DNA from: Rhizobium binae
Lineage (GTDB): Bacteria > Pseudomonadota > Alphaproteobacteria > Rhizobiales > Rhizobiaceae
NCBI RefSeq assembly: GCF_017357225.1
Contig: NZ_CP071604.1
Coordinates: 995,001 to 1,059,000, forward strand
Direction of reading: 5' to 3'
DNA: 64,000 nucleotides
In this document: positions 35,252 through 44,363 of the stretch, piece by piece
Layout of the letters: every line of letters begins with the position of its first letter
Position numbering within the stretch: the first letter of the stretch is position 1
Translations under genes and position numbers: made by a program
Notes under the pieces: generated by a model
Databases searched by the model: none
Told to the model about the DNA's origin: nothing
What the model saw: the letters and a program-made list of their open reading frames with translations, nothing else

Positions 35252-35860
35252 TTAACTTCCATGCCGTCGAATGCCGCGCGCGTCAATCGCGGCGGCGACA
35301 TTATCCGCATCCCTGAGCGTCAGGATGATCAGCGGCGCAAGCAGCGTCGTCGGCCGGGCCTTCAGCCCGCGCGCCTTATGGGCCTCGCGGATCGCCTGAT
35401 AACGGCTGACAATATCGGGCACGAAGCGCAGGACGAGCCCGAGCGCCAGGCCGATATCGTCGGCCTGCACCCAGCCGGTGCGCTCGAGCGGGCGGGCGAG
35501 CGCCGTCACCTCGTCGATGAAGGCAGTGATCGACGTCGTCGCCGTCACGGCGGCGGCAAGAAGCATCAGCGCCGTCAGCCGCAGCACCGGCACGAGTGCC
35601 GCCTGCCAGGGACTGAAGAGGAGGTTGAAGAGCGCCACGACCGCGATCGTCAGGAAGACCGGCCGCAGCCGCCGGAGGCTCTCGCCGAGCGGCAGGCCGG
35701 TGGTGCGATAGACAACCGCCGTCAGCAGCACGAAGCCGCAAAGCAGGGCGATATTCTGGCTGATGAACAGCACGATGCCGAAGAACGCAAGCGACACCAG
35801 CTTGACCCGCGGCGAAAGCCGGTGCATCGGGCTGTTGCCATCGACATAGAGCGACTGCAT
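35252..35860 (-). CDS. bioN: Energy-coupling factor transmembrane protein BioN
   Basis: A 202-residue EcfT-family membrane protein that couples ATP hydrolysis by BioM to biotin movement by BioY. Several hydrophobic helices occupy the first 120 residues. Two Ala-Arg-Gly motifs in the C-terminal cytoplasmic part (EAHKARGLKARP and AAIDARGIRR) are the coupling sites that dock into the ATPase. Its ATG shares one base with the bioM stop (TGATG), so translation is coupled. Confidence 0.94.
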   Translation of the reverse strand: MQSLYVDGNSPMHRLSPRVKLVSLAFFGIVLFISQNIALLCGFVLLTAVVYRTTGLPLGESLRRLRPVFLTIAVVALFNLLFSPWQAALVPVLRLTALMLLAAAVTATTSITAFIDEVTALARPLERTGWVQADDIGLALGLVLRFVPDIVSRYQAIREAHKARGLKARPTTLLAPLIILTLRDADNVAAAIDARGIRRHGS

Positions 35861-36549
35861 CAGGCGGCGATCTCCCTGTAGCGGGCGATCGCTTCGGTCG
35901 CCGGCGCATCGGCGGCCAGCCGCCCTTCATGAAACAGCAGCACCCGTTCGAAATCGGCGATCAGTTCCAGATCATGGGTGATGACGATGGCACTTTCCGG
36001 CAGCCCGGTGATAATCCGCTCGACCAGCGCCCGGTTCCTAAGGTCGAGCTGGTTCGTCGGCTCGTCGAGGATGAGAATATCGGGCCCCGTCACCAGCACC
36101 GAGCAGAGGGCGGCCACCTGCAACTCGCCGCCGGAAAGCTCGTGCGCCCGGCGGTCGGCGAGCGCTTCGGCCCCGAAGCGGGCGAGAACGCGCTCGACCT
36201 TCGCCTCGATCGCCGCCTTGGTGAAACCGTGCCGCTTCAGCCCGAAGGCGATGTCGTCCCGGACGATCGGCAGGATGATCTGGTTCTGCGGCGACTGGAA
36301 GATGAAGCCGACATCGACTGCCGCAGTCTTGTCGTCAGCCGTGTCGCGGCCGTTGACGGTGACGCGCCCGACCGTCGGCTTGGTCAGCCCGTTGATCAAC
36401 CGCGCAAATGTGGTCTTGCCCGAACCGTTCAGCCCGATGACGCCGATGCGTTTGCCGCTGATGCCGAGCGTCAGCGGCGCGAGCGCCACCCGCGTTCCGA
36501 AACTGACCCCGGCGCCTTCGAATTGTATGTCCAAACCAGTCCCTCGCAT
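35860..36549 (-). CDS. bioM: Biotin ECF transporter ATPase BioM
   Basis: A 229-residue ABC ATPase. Walker A is GLNGSGKTT, Q-loop FIFQSPQNQIILP, signature LSGGELQVAALC, Walker B ILILDEPTNQLD, and H-loop IVITHDLE. It is the first gene of bioMNY. Upstream (36550-36784) there is a degenerate GCCCCTCATCC ... GGGTGAGG repeat and the start region of the divergent YcaQ-like gene, but no clear riboswitch or operator. Confidence 0.95.
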   Translation of the reverse strand: MRGTGLDIQFEGAGVSFGTRVALAPLTLGISGKRIGVIGLNGSGKTTFARLINGLTKPTVGRVTVNGRDTADDKTAAVDVGFIFQSPQNQIILPIVRDDIAFGLKRHGFTKAAIEAKVERVLARFGAEALADRRAHELSGGELQVAALCSVLVTGPDILILDEPTNQLDLRNRALVERIITGLPESAIVITHDLELIADFERVLLFHEGRLAADAPATEAIARYREIAA

Positions 36550-36573
36550 TCATGCGATCATGCAGCCGCACCA

Positions 36574-36677
36574 GCCCCTCATCCGCCTGCCGGCACCCTG
36601 CCTCTGTCGAGCCATGCGTCTCGACTCGTCCTTTCGGACCCCCGCGAGCGAGGATAGGGTTAGGGTGAGGAGCAGCC
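36574..36677. repeat. Degenerate CCCCTCATCC / GGGTGAGG intergenic repeat
   Basis: The element has inverted ends, GCCCCTCATCC at the left and GGATAGGGTTAGGGTGAGG at the right, and the CCTGCCGGCACCCTG segment of a repeat common between rhizobial genes. The centre has diverged. It lies between the divergent bioM and YcaQ-like genes. Confidence 0.5.
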
Positions 36678-36784
36678 ATGCGCACCAACCTGACAGCAGC
36701 GCTTCTATACGGGTAATCGAGGGTGATGAAGAGCAAATCGCTATATCGGGTGGCTAGGAAGATTTTCCGCGATATGATGCGCCC

Positions 36785-37975
36785 ATGACGAATCTGATTT
36801 CCAATTCCGACGCCCGCCGGGTCTTCCTGGCCAAACAGGGCCTCAGCGCCCCGCCGAACCGCGCCTTGACGAAGCTGGGCTTGCTGCAGCTGATTCACGA
36901 TCTCGGCTTCGTCCAGGTGGACAGCATTCAGACGGTGGAGCGGGCGCATCACCAGATCCTGTTTTCCCGCAATCAAACCTATCGACGCGAGCATCTGAAG
37001 GCGCTGCTCGAGAAGGAACGCGCGCTGTTCGAGCACTGGACGCACGATGCCTCCATCCTGCCGAGCGCCTTCTTCGTCTATTGGAAGCATAAGTTCCGCC
37101 ATCAGGAGAAAGTCCTCGTCGAGCGCTGGCGCAAATGGCGCGGCGAGGGTTTCGAGGCGGCTTTCGAGGAGACCTATGAGCGTGTGCGGCGCGACGGCGC
37201 GATGCTGGCGCGCGACGTCAAGGCCGATGACCATGTTTCCGGCGGCTGGTGGAACTGGCATCCGAACAAGACGGCGCTCGAATATTTCTGGCACACCGGC
37301 AAATTCGCCATCGCCGGCCGATCGAATTTCCAGAAGATCTATGATCTGACAGAGCGCGTCATCCCGGCTAAATTCCGTGAGCCGGAGGTGAGCCGCGAAG
37401 ATTTCGTCGACTGGGCGTGCCGCGGCGCGCTTGCCCGCCTCGGTTTTGCCACCCATGGCGAGATCGCCGCCTTTTGGAATCTGGTCTCCCCCGACGAGGC
37501 CAAGGCCTGGGTATCAGCCCATCGCGACGAGCTGACCGAAGTGCTGATCGAACCGGCGCCCGGCGGCAAGCCTCGCCCGTCCTGGGCCTTTGCCGACTTT
37601 CTCTCGACGCTCGACACCTATCCGGACGCGCCGCCGCGCATCCGCGTGCTCAGCCCCTTCGACCCGATGATCCGCGATCGCAACCGCACCGAACGCCTGT
37701 TCGGCTTCTTCTACCGTATCGAGGTCTTCGTGCCGGAAGCCAAGCGCGAATACGGCTATTACGTATTTCCGCTGCTCGAGGGCGACCGGCTGATCGGCCG
37801 CATCGACATGAAGGCGGATCGGAAAAAATCGACTCTCGACGTCAGGCGGCTCTGGCTGGAGCCGGGGGTGAAACCTTCGGCGGGGCGGCTGGAGCGGCTG
37901 GAGGCGGAGCTCGAGCGGGTGGCGCGGTTTGCCGGTGTGGAGAAGGTGGTTTTGCTGGAAGGGTGGCGAGGGTAA
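36785..37975 (+). CDS. Winged-helix DNA glycosylase, YcaQ/AlkX family
   Basis: A 396-residue HTH_42 protein. Members unhook DNA interstrand crosslinks or excise bulky alkylated bases; E. coli YcaQ is the model. The N-terminal helix region contains GFVQVDSIQTVERAHHQILFSRN, with QVD at the place of the family catalytic Q-x-D/Q motif. Then come the winged-helix repeats (HPNKTALEYFWHTGKFAIAGR, CRGALARLGFATHGEIAAFW) and the C-terminal beta domain (VLSPFDPMIRDRNRTERLFGF, GRIDMKADRKKSTLDV). It is a single gene, not obviously linked to other repair genes. Confidence 0.85.
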   Translation: MTNLISNSDARRVFLAKQGLSAPPNRALTKLGLLQLIHDLGFVQVDSIQTVERAHHQILFSRNQTYRREHLKALLEKERALFEHWTHDASILPSAFFVYWKHKFRHQEKVLVERWRKWRGEGFEAAFEETYERVRRDGAMLARDVKADDHVSGGWWNWHPNKTALEYFWHTGKFAIAGRSNFQKIYDLTERVIPAKFREPEVSREDFVDWACRGALARLGFATHGEIAAFWNLVSPDEAKAWVSAHRDELTEVLIEPAPGGKPRPSWAFADFLSTLDTYPDAPPRIRVLSPFDPMIRDRNRTERLFGFFYRIEVFVPEAKREYGYYVFPLLEGDRLIGRIDMKADRKKSTLDVRRLWLEPGVKPSAGRLERLEAELERVARFAGVEKVVLLEGWRG

Positions 37976-38097
37976 GCGAATTATCCGCTGCCGTTACCGC
38001 GCACTCGCATGCGAGGCCGTAACAAGTGCTGGCCGGATGTAACGCCAGCAGCGGTGCGTCTCTGTACGCCGACGGCGAGTTTGGCAATAACGCCAAC

Positions 38098-38119
38098 CCC
38101 ACCCTCCGCGGAGGGTGGG
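38098..38119. repeat. Perfect 22-bp palindrome with repeat-family left flank
   Basis: CCCACCCTCCG and its exact complement CGGAGGGTGGG abut without a loop. The preceding GACGGCGAGTTTGGCAATAA and CGCCAACCCC match the sequence before the CCGTCATCC repeat at 7091. It lies in the gap between the convergent YcaQ-like and ribB genes and could terminate either transcript. Confidence 0.6.
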
Positions 38120-38197
38120 TGCGCAGGAGAAACCCATTCACCGCAGACGCCTCTGTCAACGCAATCCACTAGCTTGATGAGGAAGAAGAGCCTCCCC

Positions 38198-39301
38198 TCA
38201 GCAGATCTCCGTCTTGCTGATCTTGATCCCAAACCCTTCCAGGCCGACATAGTGGCGCTCGCGGCTGGTGAGAAGCTTGATCGAGCTGACGCCGAGATCC
38301 TTCAGGATCTGGGCGCCGAGGCCGATTTCCAGCCATTCGCTTTCGCGGCTCTGCGCTTCGGCGTGGGCTTCGCGGCCCTGGTTACGGGCCTTGCGGCCAT
38401 TGTCGTAGTGGCCGACGCCGACGGAGCCCTCGCGCAGATAGACGATGACGCCGCGTCCTTCGGCGGCGATCTTCTCCATGTAGAAATCGACCGGGCTCTT
38501 TCTGCCGAAGAGATCCTCGGCGACATTTTCCGGATGCAGGCGCACCGGAATGTCGATGCCGTCGCGGATGTCGCCGAAGACGACGGCCAGATGCTGCATC
38601 GGGTCCCAGGGCAGGGCGTAGGTATGGGCCTTGGCCTTGCCGAAGGGCGTGTCGATGTCGAAGCTCGCGCCGTGCTCGATCAGCGTTTCCTTGCGCTGGC
38701 GATAGGCGATGAGATCGGCGACGGAGACGAGCTTCAGCCCGTGTTTCTCGGCGAAGTCCACCACCTGCGGCCCGCGGGTGACGGTGCCGTCGTCATTGAC
38801 GAGTTCGGAGATGACGCCGATCGGCGGCAGGCCGGCGAGCCGGCAGAGGTCGACGGCCGCTTCGGTATGACCCGAGCGCATCAGCACGCCGCCTTCGCGC
38901 GATACCAGCGGAAAGATATGGCCGGGACGGACGAAATCGGCGGCGCCGACATTCGGATTGGCGAGGTTGCGCACCGTCAGCGTCCGGTCGTCGGCGGAGA
39001 TGCCGGTCGTCGTGCCGTGCTTGAAATCGACCGAGACGGTGAAGGCGGTCGTATGGGCGGAATCGTTTTCCGCCACCATGGCGTTCAGGTTGAGGCGTTT
39101 GGCCTCTTCCTTCGGCATCGGCGCGCAGACGATGCCGGAGGTGTGGCGCACGATGAAGGCCATCTTCTCCGGCGTGGTGTGCACGGCGGCGACGATCAGA
39201 TCGCCCTCGTTCTCGCGGTCATTGTCGTCCATGACGACGACGATTTCGCCGGCCTCGAAGGCCCTGATGGTGTCGACGACGCGTTTCTGATCGTAAGACA
39301 T
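38198..39301 (-). CDS. ribB: 3,4-dihydroxy-2-butanone-4-phosphate synthase with degenerate GTP cyclohydrolase II-like domain (RibBX type)
   Basis: Converts ribulose 5-phosphate to 3,4-dihydroxy-2-butanone 4-phosphate for riboflavin. The RibB domain (about 1-205) is intact: MDDNDRENEGDLI acidic loop, HTSGIVCAPM, DRTLTVRNLA and RSGHTEAAVDLCRLAG. The C-terminal half (about 210-367) aligns with GTP cyclohydrolase II but lacks the SECLTGD segment and the C-x-C zinc ligands: the corresponding stretch reads VRLHPENVAEDLFG. GTP cyclohydrolase activity is therefore unlikely; such RibBX proteins are described in Proteobacteria. It starts eight bases after the aroC stop, so aroC-ribB form an operon. Confidence 0.93.
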   Translation of the reverse strand: MSYDQKRVVDTIRAFEAGEIVVVMDDNDRENEGDLIVAAVHTTPEKMAFIVRHTSGIVCAPMPKEEAKRLNLNAMVAENDSAHTTAFTVSVDFKHGTTTGISADDRTLTVRNLANPNVGAADFVRPGHIFPLVSREGGVLMRSGHTEAAVDLCRLAGLPPIGVISELVNDDGTVTRGPQVVDFAEKHGLKLVSVADLIAYRQRKETLIEHGASFDIDTPFGKAKAHTYALPWDPMQHLAVVFGDIRDGIDIPVRLHPENVAEDLFGRKSPVDFYMEKIAAEGRGVIVYLREGSVGVGHYDNGRKARNQGREAHAEAQSRESEWLEIGLGAQILKDLGVSSIKLLTSRERHYVGLEGFGIKISKTEIC

Positions 39302-39309
39302 GGACGCTC

Positions 39310-40407
39310 CTATTTCAGACGGCCGGTCTGGCCGCGGTCGCGAAGATAATGATCGGCGATGGCGCAGGCGACCATCGCCTCGCCGATCGGTACGGCGCGG
39401 ATGCCGACGCAGGGGTCGTGCCGGCCCTTGGTGCGGACATCGACATTCTTGCCGTCGGCATCGATCGACTGGCGTTCGGTCAGGATCGAAGAGGTCGGCT
39501 TGACGGCGAAACGCGCCACAACCGGCTGCCCGGTCGAGATCCCTCCGAGAATACCGCCGGCATTGTTGGAAAGAAAGATCGGCGTGCCGTCATTGCCCAT
39601 GCGCATCTCGTCGGCATTGTCTTCGCCGGATGTTTCGGCCGCGGCAAAGCCGTTGCCGATCTCCACGCCCTTGACGGCGTTGATCGACATCAGCAGCGAG
39701 GCGATGTCCTGGTCGAGTTTGGCATAGATCGGCGCGCCGAGGCCGGCGGGCACGCCCTCGGCGATCACTTCGATGACTGCGCCGATCGAGGAGCCGGCCT
39801 TGCGGATGCCGTCGAGATAGTCCTCCCAGACCGGCACGATCGCCGCATCGGGGGAGAAGAACGGGTTCTGATCGACCTGGTCCCAATCCCAGTTGCGGCG
39901 GTCGATCTTGTGCTTGCCGATCTGCACCAGGGCGCCGCGCACCGTCACGCCGGGCACGACGAGGCGGGCGATGCCGCCGGCCGCAACGCGCGCGGCGGTC
40001 TCGCGCGCCGAGGAGCGGCCGCCGCCGCGATAGTCGCGGATGCCGTATTTGAGGTCGTAGGTATAGTCGGCATGGCCGGGGCGGTATTGCCGGGCGATCT
40101 CGCCATAATCCTTGGAACGCTGGTCGGTGTTTTCGATCAGCATCGAGATCGGCGTGCCTGTTGTCGTCATCGTCTCGCCGTCGGCATCCAGCATGACGCC
40201 GGACAGCACCTTCACCAGGTCGTCCTCGCGCCGCTGCGTGACGAAGCGGGACTGGCCAGGCTTGCGCTTGTCGAGCCAGACCTGGAGGTCTTCAAGCCTG
40301 AAGCGCAGCCCCGGAGGGCAGCCGTCGACGACGCAGCCGAGCGCCGGGCCATGGCTTTCGCCCCAGGTGGTTACGCGGAAGAGGTGACCGAATGTATTGT
40401 GCGACAT
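39310..40407 (-). CDS. aroC: Chorismate synthase
   Basis: Last enzyme of the shikimate pathway: converts 5-enolpyruvylshikimate 3-phosphate to chorismate with reduced FMN. The 365-residue protein has the three family signatures [42 protein letters not shown] and [22 protein letters not shown] 40407 ([20 protein letters not shown]) is the standard start; a frame beginning at 40461 only adds a basic unconserved tail. Its FMN requirement makes the operon with ribB sensible. Confidence 0.97.
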   Translation of the reverse strand: MSHNTFGHLFRVTTWGESHGPALGCVVDGCPPGLRFRLEDLQVWLDKRKPGQSRFVTQRREDDLVKVLSGVMLDADGETMTTTGTPISMLIENTDQRSKDYGEIARQYRPGHADYTYDLKYGIRDYRGGGRSSARETAARVAAGGIARLVVPGVTVRGALVQIGKHKIDRRNWDWDQVDQNPFFSPDAAIVPVWEDYLDGIRKAGSSIGAVIEVIAEGVPAGLGAPIYAKLDQDIASLLMSINAVKGVEIGNGFAAAETSGEDNADEMRMGNDGTPIFLSNNAGGILGGISTGQPVVARFAVKPTSSILTERQSIDADGKNVDVRTKGRHDPCVGIRAVPIGEAMVACAIADHYLRDRGQTGRLK

Positions 40408-40569
40408 GTGTTCCCACGGTGGCGCCGGGGCCGGTCGCCGCCGGCCGCGCCATTGCTTCAAAAAGGCGCGTCACTCATAGGCCAAAAAGCCGCCGAGGCA
40501 AAAGCCTTTCTTTGCGTCAAACCGGCCGCTGCCGAAATCCTGTTTCCGTCCTTTGCCGCCGCACGGTCG

Positions 40570-43500
40570 TCACGAAGCCAGCCGCCATCCGGTCCCGGTC
40601 GCCTCGGCGACGAAATCGTCGAAGGAGAGCGGCCGCGAGAAGGCGTAGCCCTGCAGGATATCGCAGTCGAGGTCGCGCAGCAGGGCGGCATGTGCTGCCG
40701 TCTCCACGCCTTCGGCCACCGTCTCGACGCCAAGCGAACGGGCAATGTCGATGATCGAGCTGACCAGCGCTCGCTCCTGCGACGCGCCGATGATCGGCCG
40801 CACCAGCTGGCGGTCGATCTTCAGCCGCTTGGGCTTCAGCTTGAGCAGGCTGACGATCGAGGTATGGCCGGTGCCGAAATCGTCGATCTCGATATCGATG
40901 CCGAGCGCCTTGATGCGTTCGAGGTTCTGCGAGACCACGTCCTCGCTCTCGTCGAGGAAGATCGATTCCACCAGTTCAAAGGAAAGTTCCCCAGGGCGGA
41001 TATGCAGGTCGGCGAGCGATTCCAGCAGGCTGCCGTTATGCAGCCGGCGGGCCGAAACATTGACGGAGACCTTGGGAACGGCAATGCCGAGCGCCGTCCA
41101 CCGCATCTTGTCGCGCAGCGCCGTTTCCAGCACGAGCCGGTCGAGCGTCTGCACGACATTGATCTCGTCGGCGATGCGCAGGAACTTGTCGGGTGTAAGC
41201 CACCCCTTGGACGGATGTTTCCAGCGCACCAGCGCTTCGACGCCGGTCAGTTCCATCGTCCGGGCCGAGAATTGCGGCTGATACCAGGCGGTGAATTCGC
41301 CGTTGTCGATGCCGGTGAGGATTTCGTCGGCCGTGCGCTTGGTGTTGATGATTTCGGCCTGGAGATCGTGATTGAAGAATTCGAAGCGGTTGCGGCCGGT
41401 GCTCTTTGCTCGGTAGAGCGCGATGTCGGCATTGATCAGCACCTTGCGCGCATCGATGTGGATGCCGTTGGCGAGCGCGATGCCGATCGACACGCCGCAG
41501 CGGCAGGAGAAGCCCTGGAAATCGATCGGCTGACGCATCTCCTCGACGATCCGTGTCGCAAGCTCGGCCATCGCCTTGTCGCCGACATCGCAGGCGAGGA
41601 TGACGAATTCGTCACCGCCGATGCGCGCGACGAGATCGCTGCCGCGGACATTCCTCGCAAGCACCTTCGAGGCATGCACCAGCATCGCGTCGCCGGCCGC
41701 ATGGCCGAGCGTGTCGTTGATATCCTTGAAGCGGTCGAGATCGATATGCAGGATCGAGAATTTCTGCCGCTGCCGGCGCCCGTCACGGGTCAGGTTTTCG
41801 AGCGCCATGTCGAGCTTGCGGCGGTTGGCGAGCGCGGTCAGCGGATCATGCAGCGAATTGTGCTCGATCCTGTCCTTGGCAAGCTCGAGCTCTCTGTTCT
41901 TGGCGACGGCTTCGTCCTTGGCGGCCTTGAGCCGGATCGTCATCAGCATGTCTTCTGTGGCGTCGAAGGCAATGCCCATGATCTTCATCTCGCCGGAAGC
42001 CGTCTGGTGGACCTTGCCAACCGAGCGGACATAGCGCACCGAGCCGTCGTCGACGATCACGCGGCAGACGAGGGTATGCGTATCGCCGCTTCGCTTGAAG
42101 TGGCGCGCGCTTTCGAGCGCCAGCCCCCGATCCTCGGGGTGGATGCGGGAAAGCCAGATCTCCTCTGTCATGAAGCCGTTGCGCGGCGCCAGCCCGTATA
42201 GCTCGTGCATTCGCTCGTTCCAGATCGCGCCGCCCCGGTCGGGCCGCGCCTCCCATATGCCGCACCGATAGGAATTGAGTGCAAGATCGAGCCGGCTGGA
42301 AATCTCGGCGAGCTGTCCCTCGCGGCTCGAAAGCTCTTCAAGCGCCAGCTCCAGCTCGGCATTCTTGACCTCGCTCACATCCCTGGCCTTGCGCAGCGCC
42401 TCGGTCGCCTCCGCATCGGCGGTCACGTCCCAGACGATGCCGATCGTCTTGCCGGCGCCGCCGGCATCTCGATAGAGGGCTCCGACAGAACGCAGATGCC
42501 TGATGCCGCCATCGGCAAGCAGGATGCGGTACTGCGCCGCGCAGGCAGCGCCGGCGATGCTGCAGCTGAAGAAATGCACCTCGGCAATGTCACGATCCTC
42601 AGGCAGGATCGCCGCCAGCCATTCGTCGAGCGGTCGGCTTCCTTCCTCGGCCGGCTTACCATGCAGCGCAGCGGCACGTGCGTCCCAAAGGAGACTGCTC
42701 GAATGATCCTGCAGCTCCCAAATGCCGATATTGGAGGATGCGAGCGCAAGATTCAGCCTCTGCGACAGTTCCTCGAGCTGTGCTTCGCGCGTCTCGAGCT
42801 CGGCAATATTGCGGTTGCGTTCGCCGAGTAGCAGCGTGGCGAGGAAGATCGGGATGATGATGATGCAGCCGGCGGCAAAGACGATCAGCCGCAGCTCTGT
42901 TCGGTTTTCCGGTATCGCAGTCCAGCCGTTTTTCGGGACGGCGGAGAACTCCCATCTGCCGCCGGCAAAAGTGATCTGGCGTCGGATCGGATCCTGGTCA
43001 TCGATGTCGGCCGAACCGAAGAACGGCGCGGAAAGCGCATCGTTGCCGGCCGGTCGGCCGATATCCCGGACCGCAATCGAGAGATGATCAAGATTGGGAT
43101 AGCGCTCCTGGTTTTCGCGGTCGCGCGCCGGCATCAGCCCGGTTGCCTCGTAAAACATCTTACGGTCGATGGCGACCTCCACGGCGCCCCAGATCTGCCG
43201 TTGGCCGTTCTTCTTGACGAAAACAGGAAAGAAGATGGCGAACACGTCGCGGCCGTCGACCCGAACTGGGCCGTAGAAGCGGGCCAACTGGCCGCGCTCC
43301 GCAGGCGTCGTCGCCCGGGGGGAGAAGAATGCCTCGCGCACGTCGCGCCCGATCCGCTCGCTGCCAAGGCGCGGAAAGATGTCGGTGACGATGAAATCGG
43401 GTGCGATGGCGATATGGACGAAAGCCGGATTCTGGATCAGCAGCCAGTTGATCTGGCGCTCCATCTCCTTCGTGTTTGCCGCGTTGCTGATGGAGGTCAG

Positions 43501-43746
43501 GTAGGCAAGATCACGGACCATGGTGAGGTTCATATTGATCTCTGCCTTTACCCTGGCGCGCAACAGGTTCGTCTCGTTCTCGGTACGGATATGAAGTTCG
43601 CGTAGGTGAGCCGCAGTATTGGCTCGATCGAGCGCGAAGCCGACGATGCTGACGACAAGGGCGACAAATGTGGAAACCAGAAATGAGGCGCGGCTATTCT
43701 TCAAAACCCGTCGCAACTGCTCGCTGTCGCCCAGCTTGGATAACAA
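40570..43746 (-). CDS. Membrane GGDEF-EAL protein with CHASE-like sensor and two PAS domains
   Basis: A 1058-residue cyclic-di-GMP enzyme. TM1 is about residues 22-42, a large periplasmic CHASE-like domain about 45-290 (YGPVRVDGRDVFAIFFPVF, GAVEVAIDRKMFYE), TM2 about 292-314, then two PAS_3-type domains (about 335-450 and 485-605). GGDEF is at 710-714 (RIGGDEFVIL) and EAL at 837-839 (GVEALVRW), with DDFGTG and EGVET further on. Both catalytic motifs are intact, so synthesis, degradation or switching are all possible. It is transcribed alone, upstream of aroC. Confidence 0.93.
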   Translation of the reverse strand: MLSKLGDSEQLRRVLKNSRASFLVSTFVALVVSIVGFALDRANTAAHLRELHIRTENETNLLRARVKAEINMNLTMVRDLAYLTSISNAANTKEMERQINWLLIQNPAFVHIAIAPDFIVTDIFPRLGSERIGRDVREAFFSPRATTPAERGQLARFYGPVRVDGRDVFAIFFPVFVKKNGQRQIWGAVEVAIDRKMFYEATGLMPARDRENQERYPNLDHLSIAVRDIGRPAGNDALSAPFFGSADIDDQDPIRRQITFAGGRWEFSAVPKNGWTAIPENRTELRLIVFAAGCIIIIPIFLATLLLGERNRNIAELETREAQLEELSQRLNLALASSNIGIWELQDHSSSLLWDARAAALHGKPAEEGSRPLDEWLAAILPEDRDIAEVHFFSCSIAGAACAAQYRILLADGGIRHLRSVGALYRDAGGAGKTIGIVWDVTADAEATEALRKARDVSEVKNAELELALEELSSREGQLAEISSRLDLALNSYRCGIWEARPDRGGAIWNERMHELYGLAPRNGFMTEEIWLSRIHPEDRGLALESARHFKRSGDTHTLVCRVIVDDGSVRYVRSVGKVHQTASGEMKIMGIAFDATEDMLMTIRLKAAKDEAVAKNRELELAKDRIEHNSLHDPLTALANRRKLDMALENLTRDGRRQRQKFSILHIDLDRFKDINDTLGHAAGDAMLVHASKVLARNVRGSDLVARIGGDEFVILACDVGDKAMAELATRIVEEMRQPIDFQGFSCRCGVSIGIALANGIHIDARKVLINADIALYRAKSTGRNRFEFFNHDLQAEIINTKRTADEILTGIDNGEFTAWYQPQFSARTMELTGVEALVRWKHPSKGWLTPDKFLRIADEINVVQTLDRLVLETALRDKMRWTALGIAVPKVSVNVSARRLHNGSLLESLADLHIRPGELSFELVESIFLDESEDVVSQNLERIKALGIDIEIDDFGTGHTSIVSLLKLKPKRLKIDRQLVRPIIGASQERALVSSIIDIARSLGVETVAEGVETAAHAALLRDLDCDILQGYAFSRPLSFDDFVAEATGTGWRLAS

Positions 43747-43985
43747 AATGAGACCCCCAAATTTGCGGGTGACTCTAAAAGGCAGCGGTTAATTTACGAT
43801 TGCCTGTCGTCGATATTGAAAATGCGGGAGGCGGGAGGCGCGTAGTTAACGCAGCGTCTTGATTATGTTTAAAATGCTATTCATCAATTAGGCGGGAAAA
43901 GCCATTGTTACGGGCAATTTTCGCCATATTCAGGAGATTATCTGTGGCCAGTGTTCTCGTGCAGCGTTTCAAGAGGATTGTTGCC

Positions 43986-44246
43986 ATGCGTTTCGTCGTC
44001 GCCACGCTTTTGGCCACAGCAAGTTTTTTGTCGCCGATGAGCGGCTTTGCTGAGAGCGCCGACGTCGAGGCGACGATCAAGAAGGTCGACACGGCCAATC
44101 TCGTGCTGACGCTCGACGACGGCAAGACCTATCAGGCGCCCGAGGAATTCAATTTCGACGGCCTCGAAGCCGGCGTCAAAGTGATCGTCTTCTATACCGA
44201 GGTCGACGGCAAGCGCGTCATCAACGATCTCGACATCGTCAAATAG
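43986..44246 (+). CDS. DUF1344 small exported protein
   Basis: An 86-residue protein with a signal peptide (RFVVATLLATASFLSPMSGFAES) and a mature domain with the DUF1344 pattern: ADVEATIKKVDTANLVLTLDDGKTY, then QAPEEFNFDGLEAGVKVIVFY and NDLDIVK. It is probably a small periplasmic beta-barrel-like domain of unknown function. ATG 43986 is preceded by AGAGG; the frame from 43905 would add 27 residues before the signal peptide. No operon partner is evident. Confidence 0.85.
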   Translation: MRFVVATLLATASFLSPMSGFAESADVEATIKKVDTANLVLTLDDGKTYQAPEEFNFDGLEAGVKVIVFYTEVDGKRVINDLDIVK

Positions 44247-44363
44247 GCAGCAATGGCCCCTTGTTGGGTCGAGCCACGGCGCTCAACCGCGGCCTGTCGC
44301 TGCAATTCCCGGCCCGACAGATCGTTCGCCGCAAATCCGAGCCAACTCAGTTGCGGATGACGG

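Noticed and set aside
36550..36784. Possible BioR box upstream of bioMNY
   Set aside because: TTCTATACGGGTAATC near 36708 is reminiscent, but it does not match the palindromic TTATMKATAA consensus, so no site is claimed.
38198..39310. FMN riboswitch upstream of ribB
   Set aside because: ribB starts eight bases after aroC, leaving no room, and the aroC leader (40408-40569) shows none of the conserved FMN aptamer segments.
39349..42201. Open frame of 950 codons on the + strand
   Set aside because: It is antisense to aroC and the GGDEF-EAL gene and has no domain motifs.
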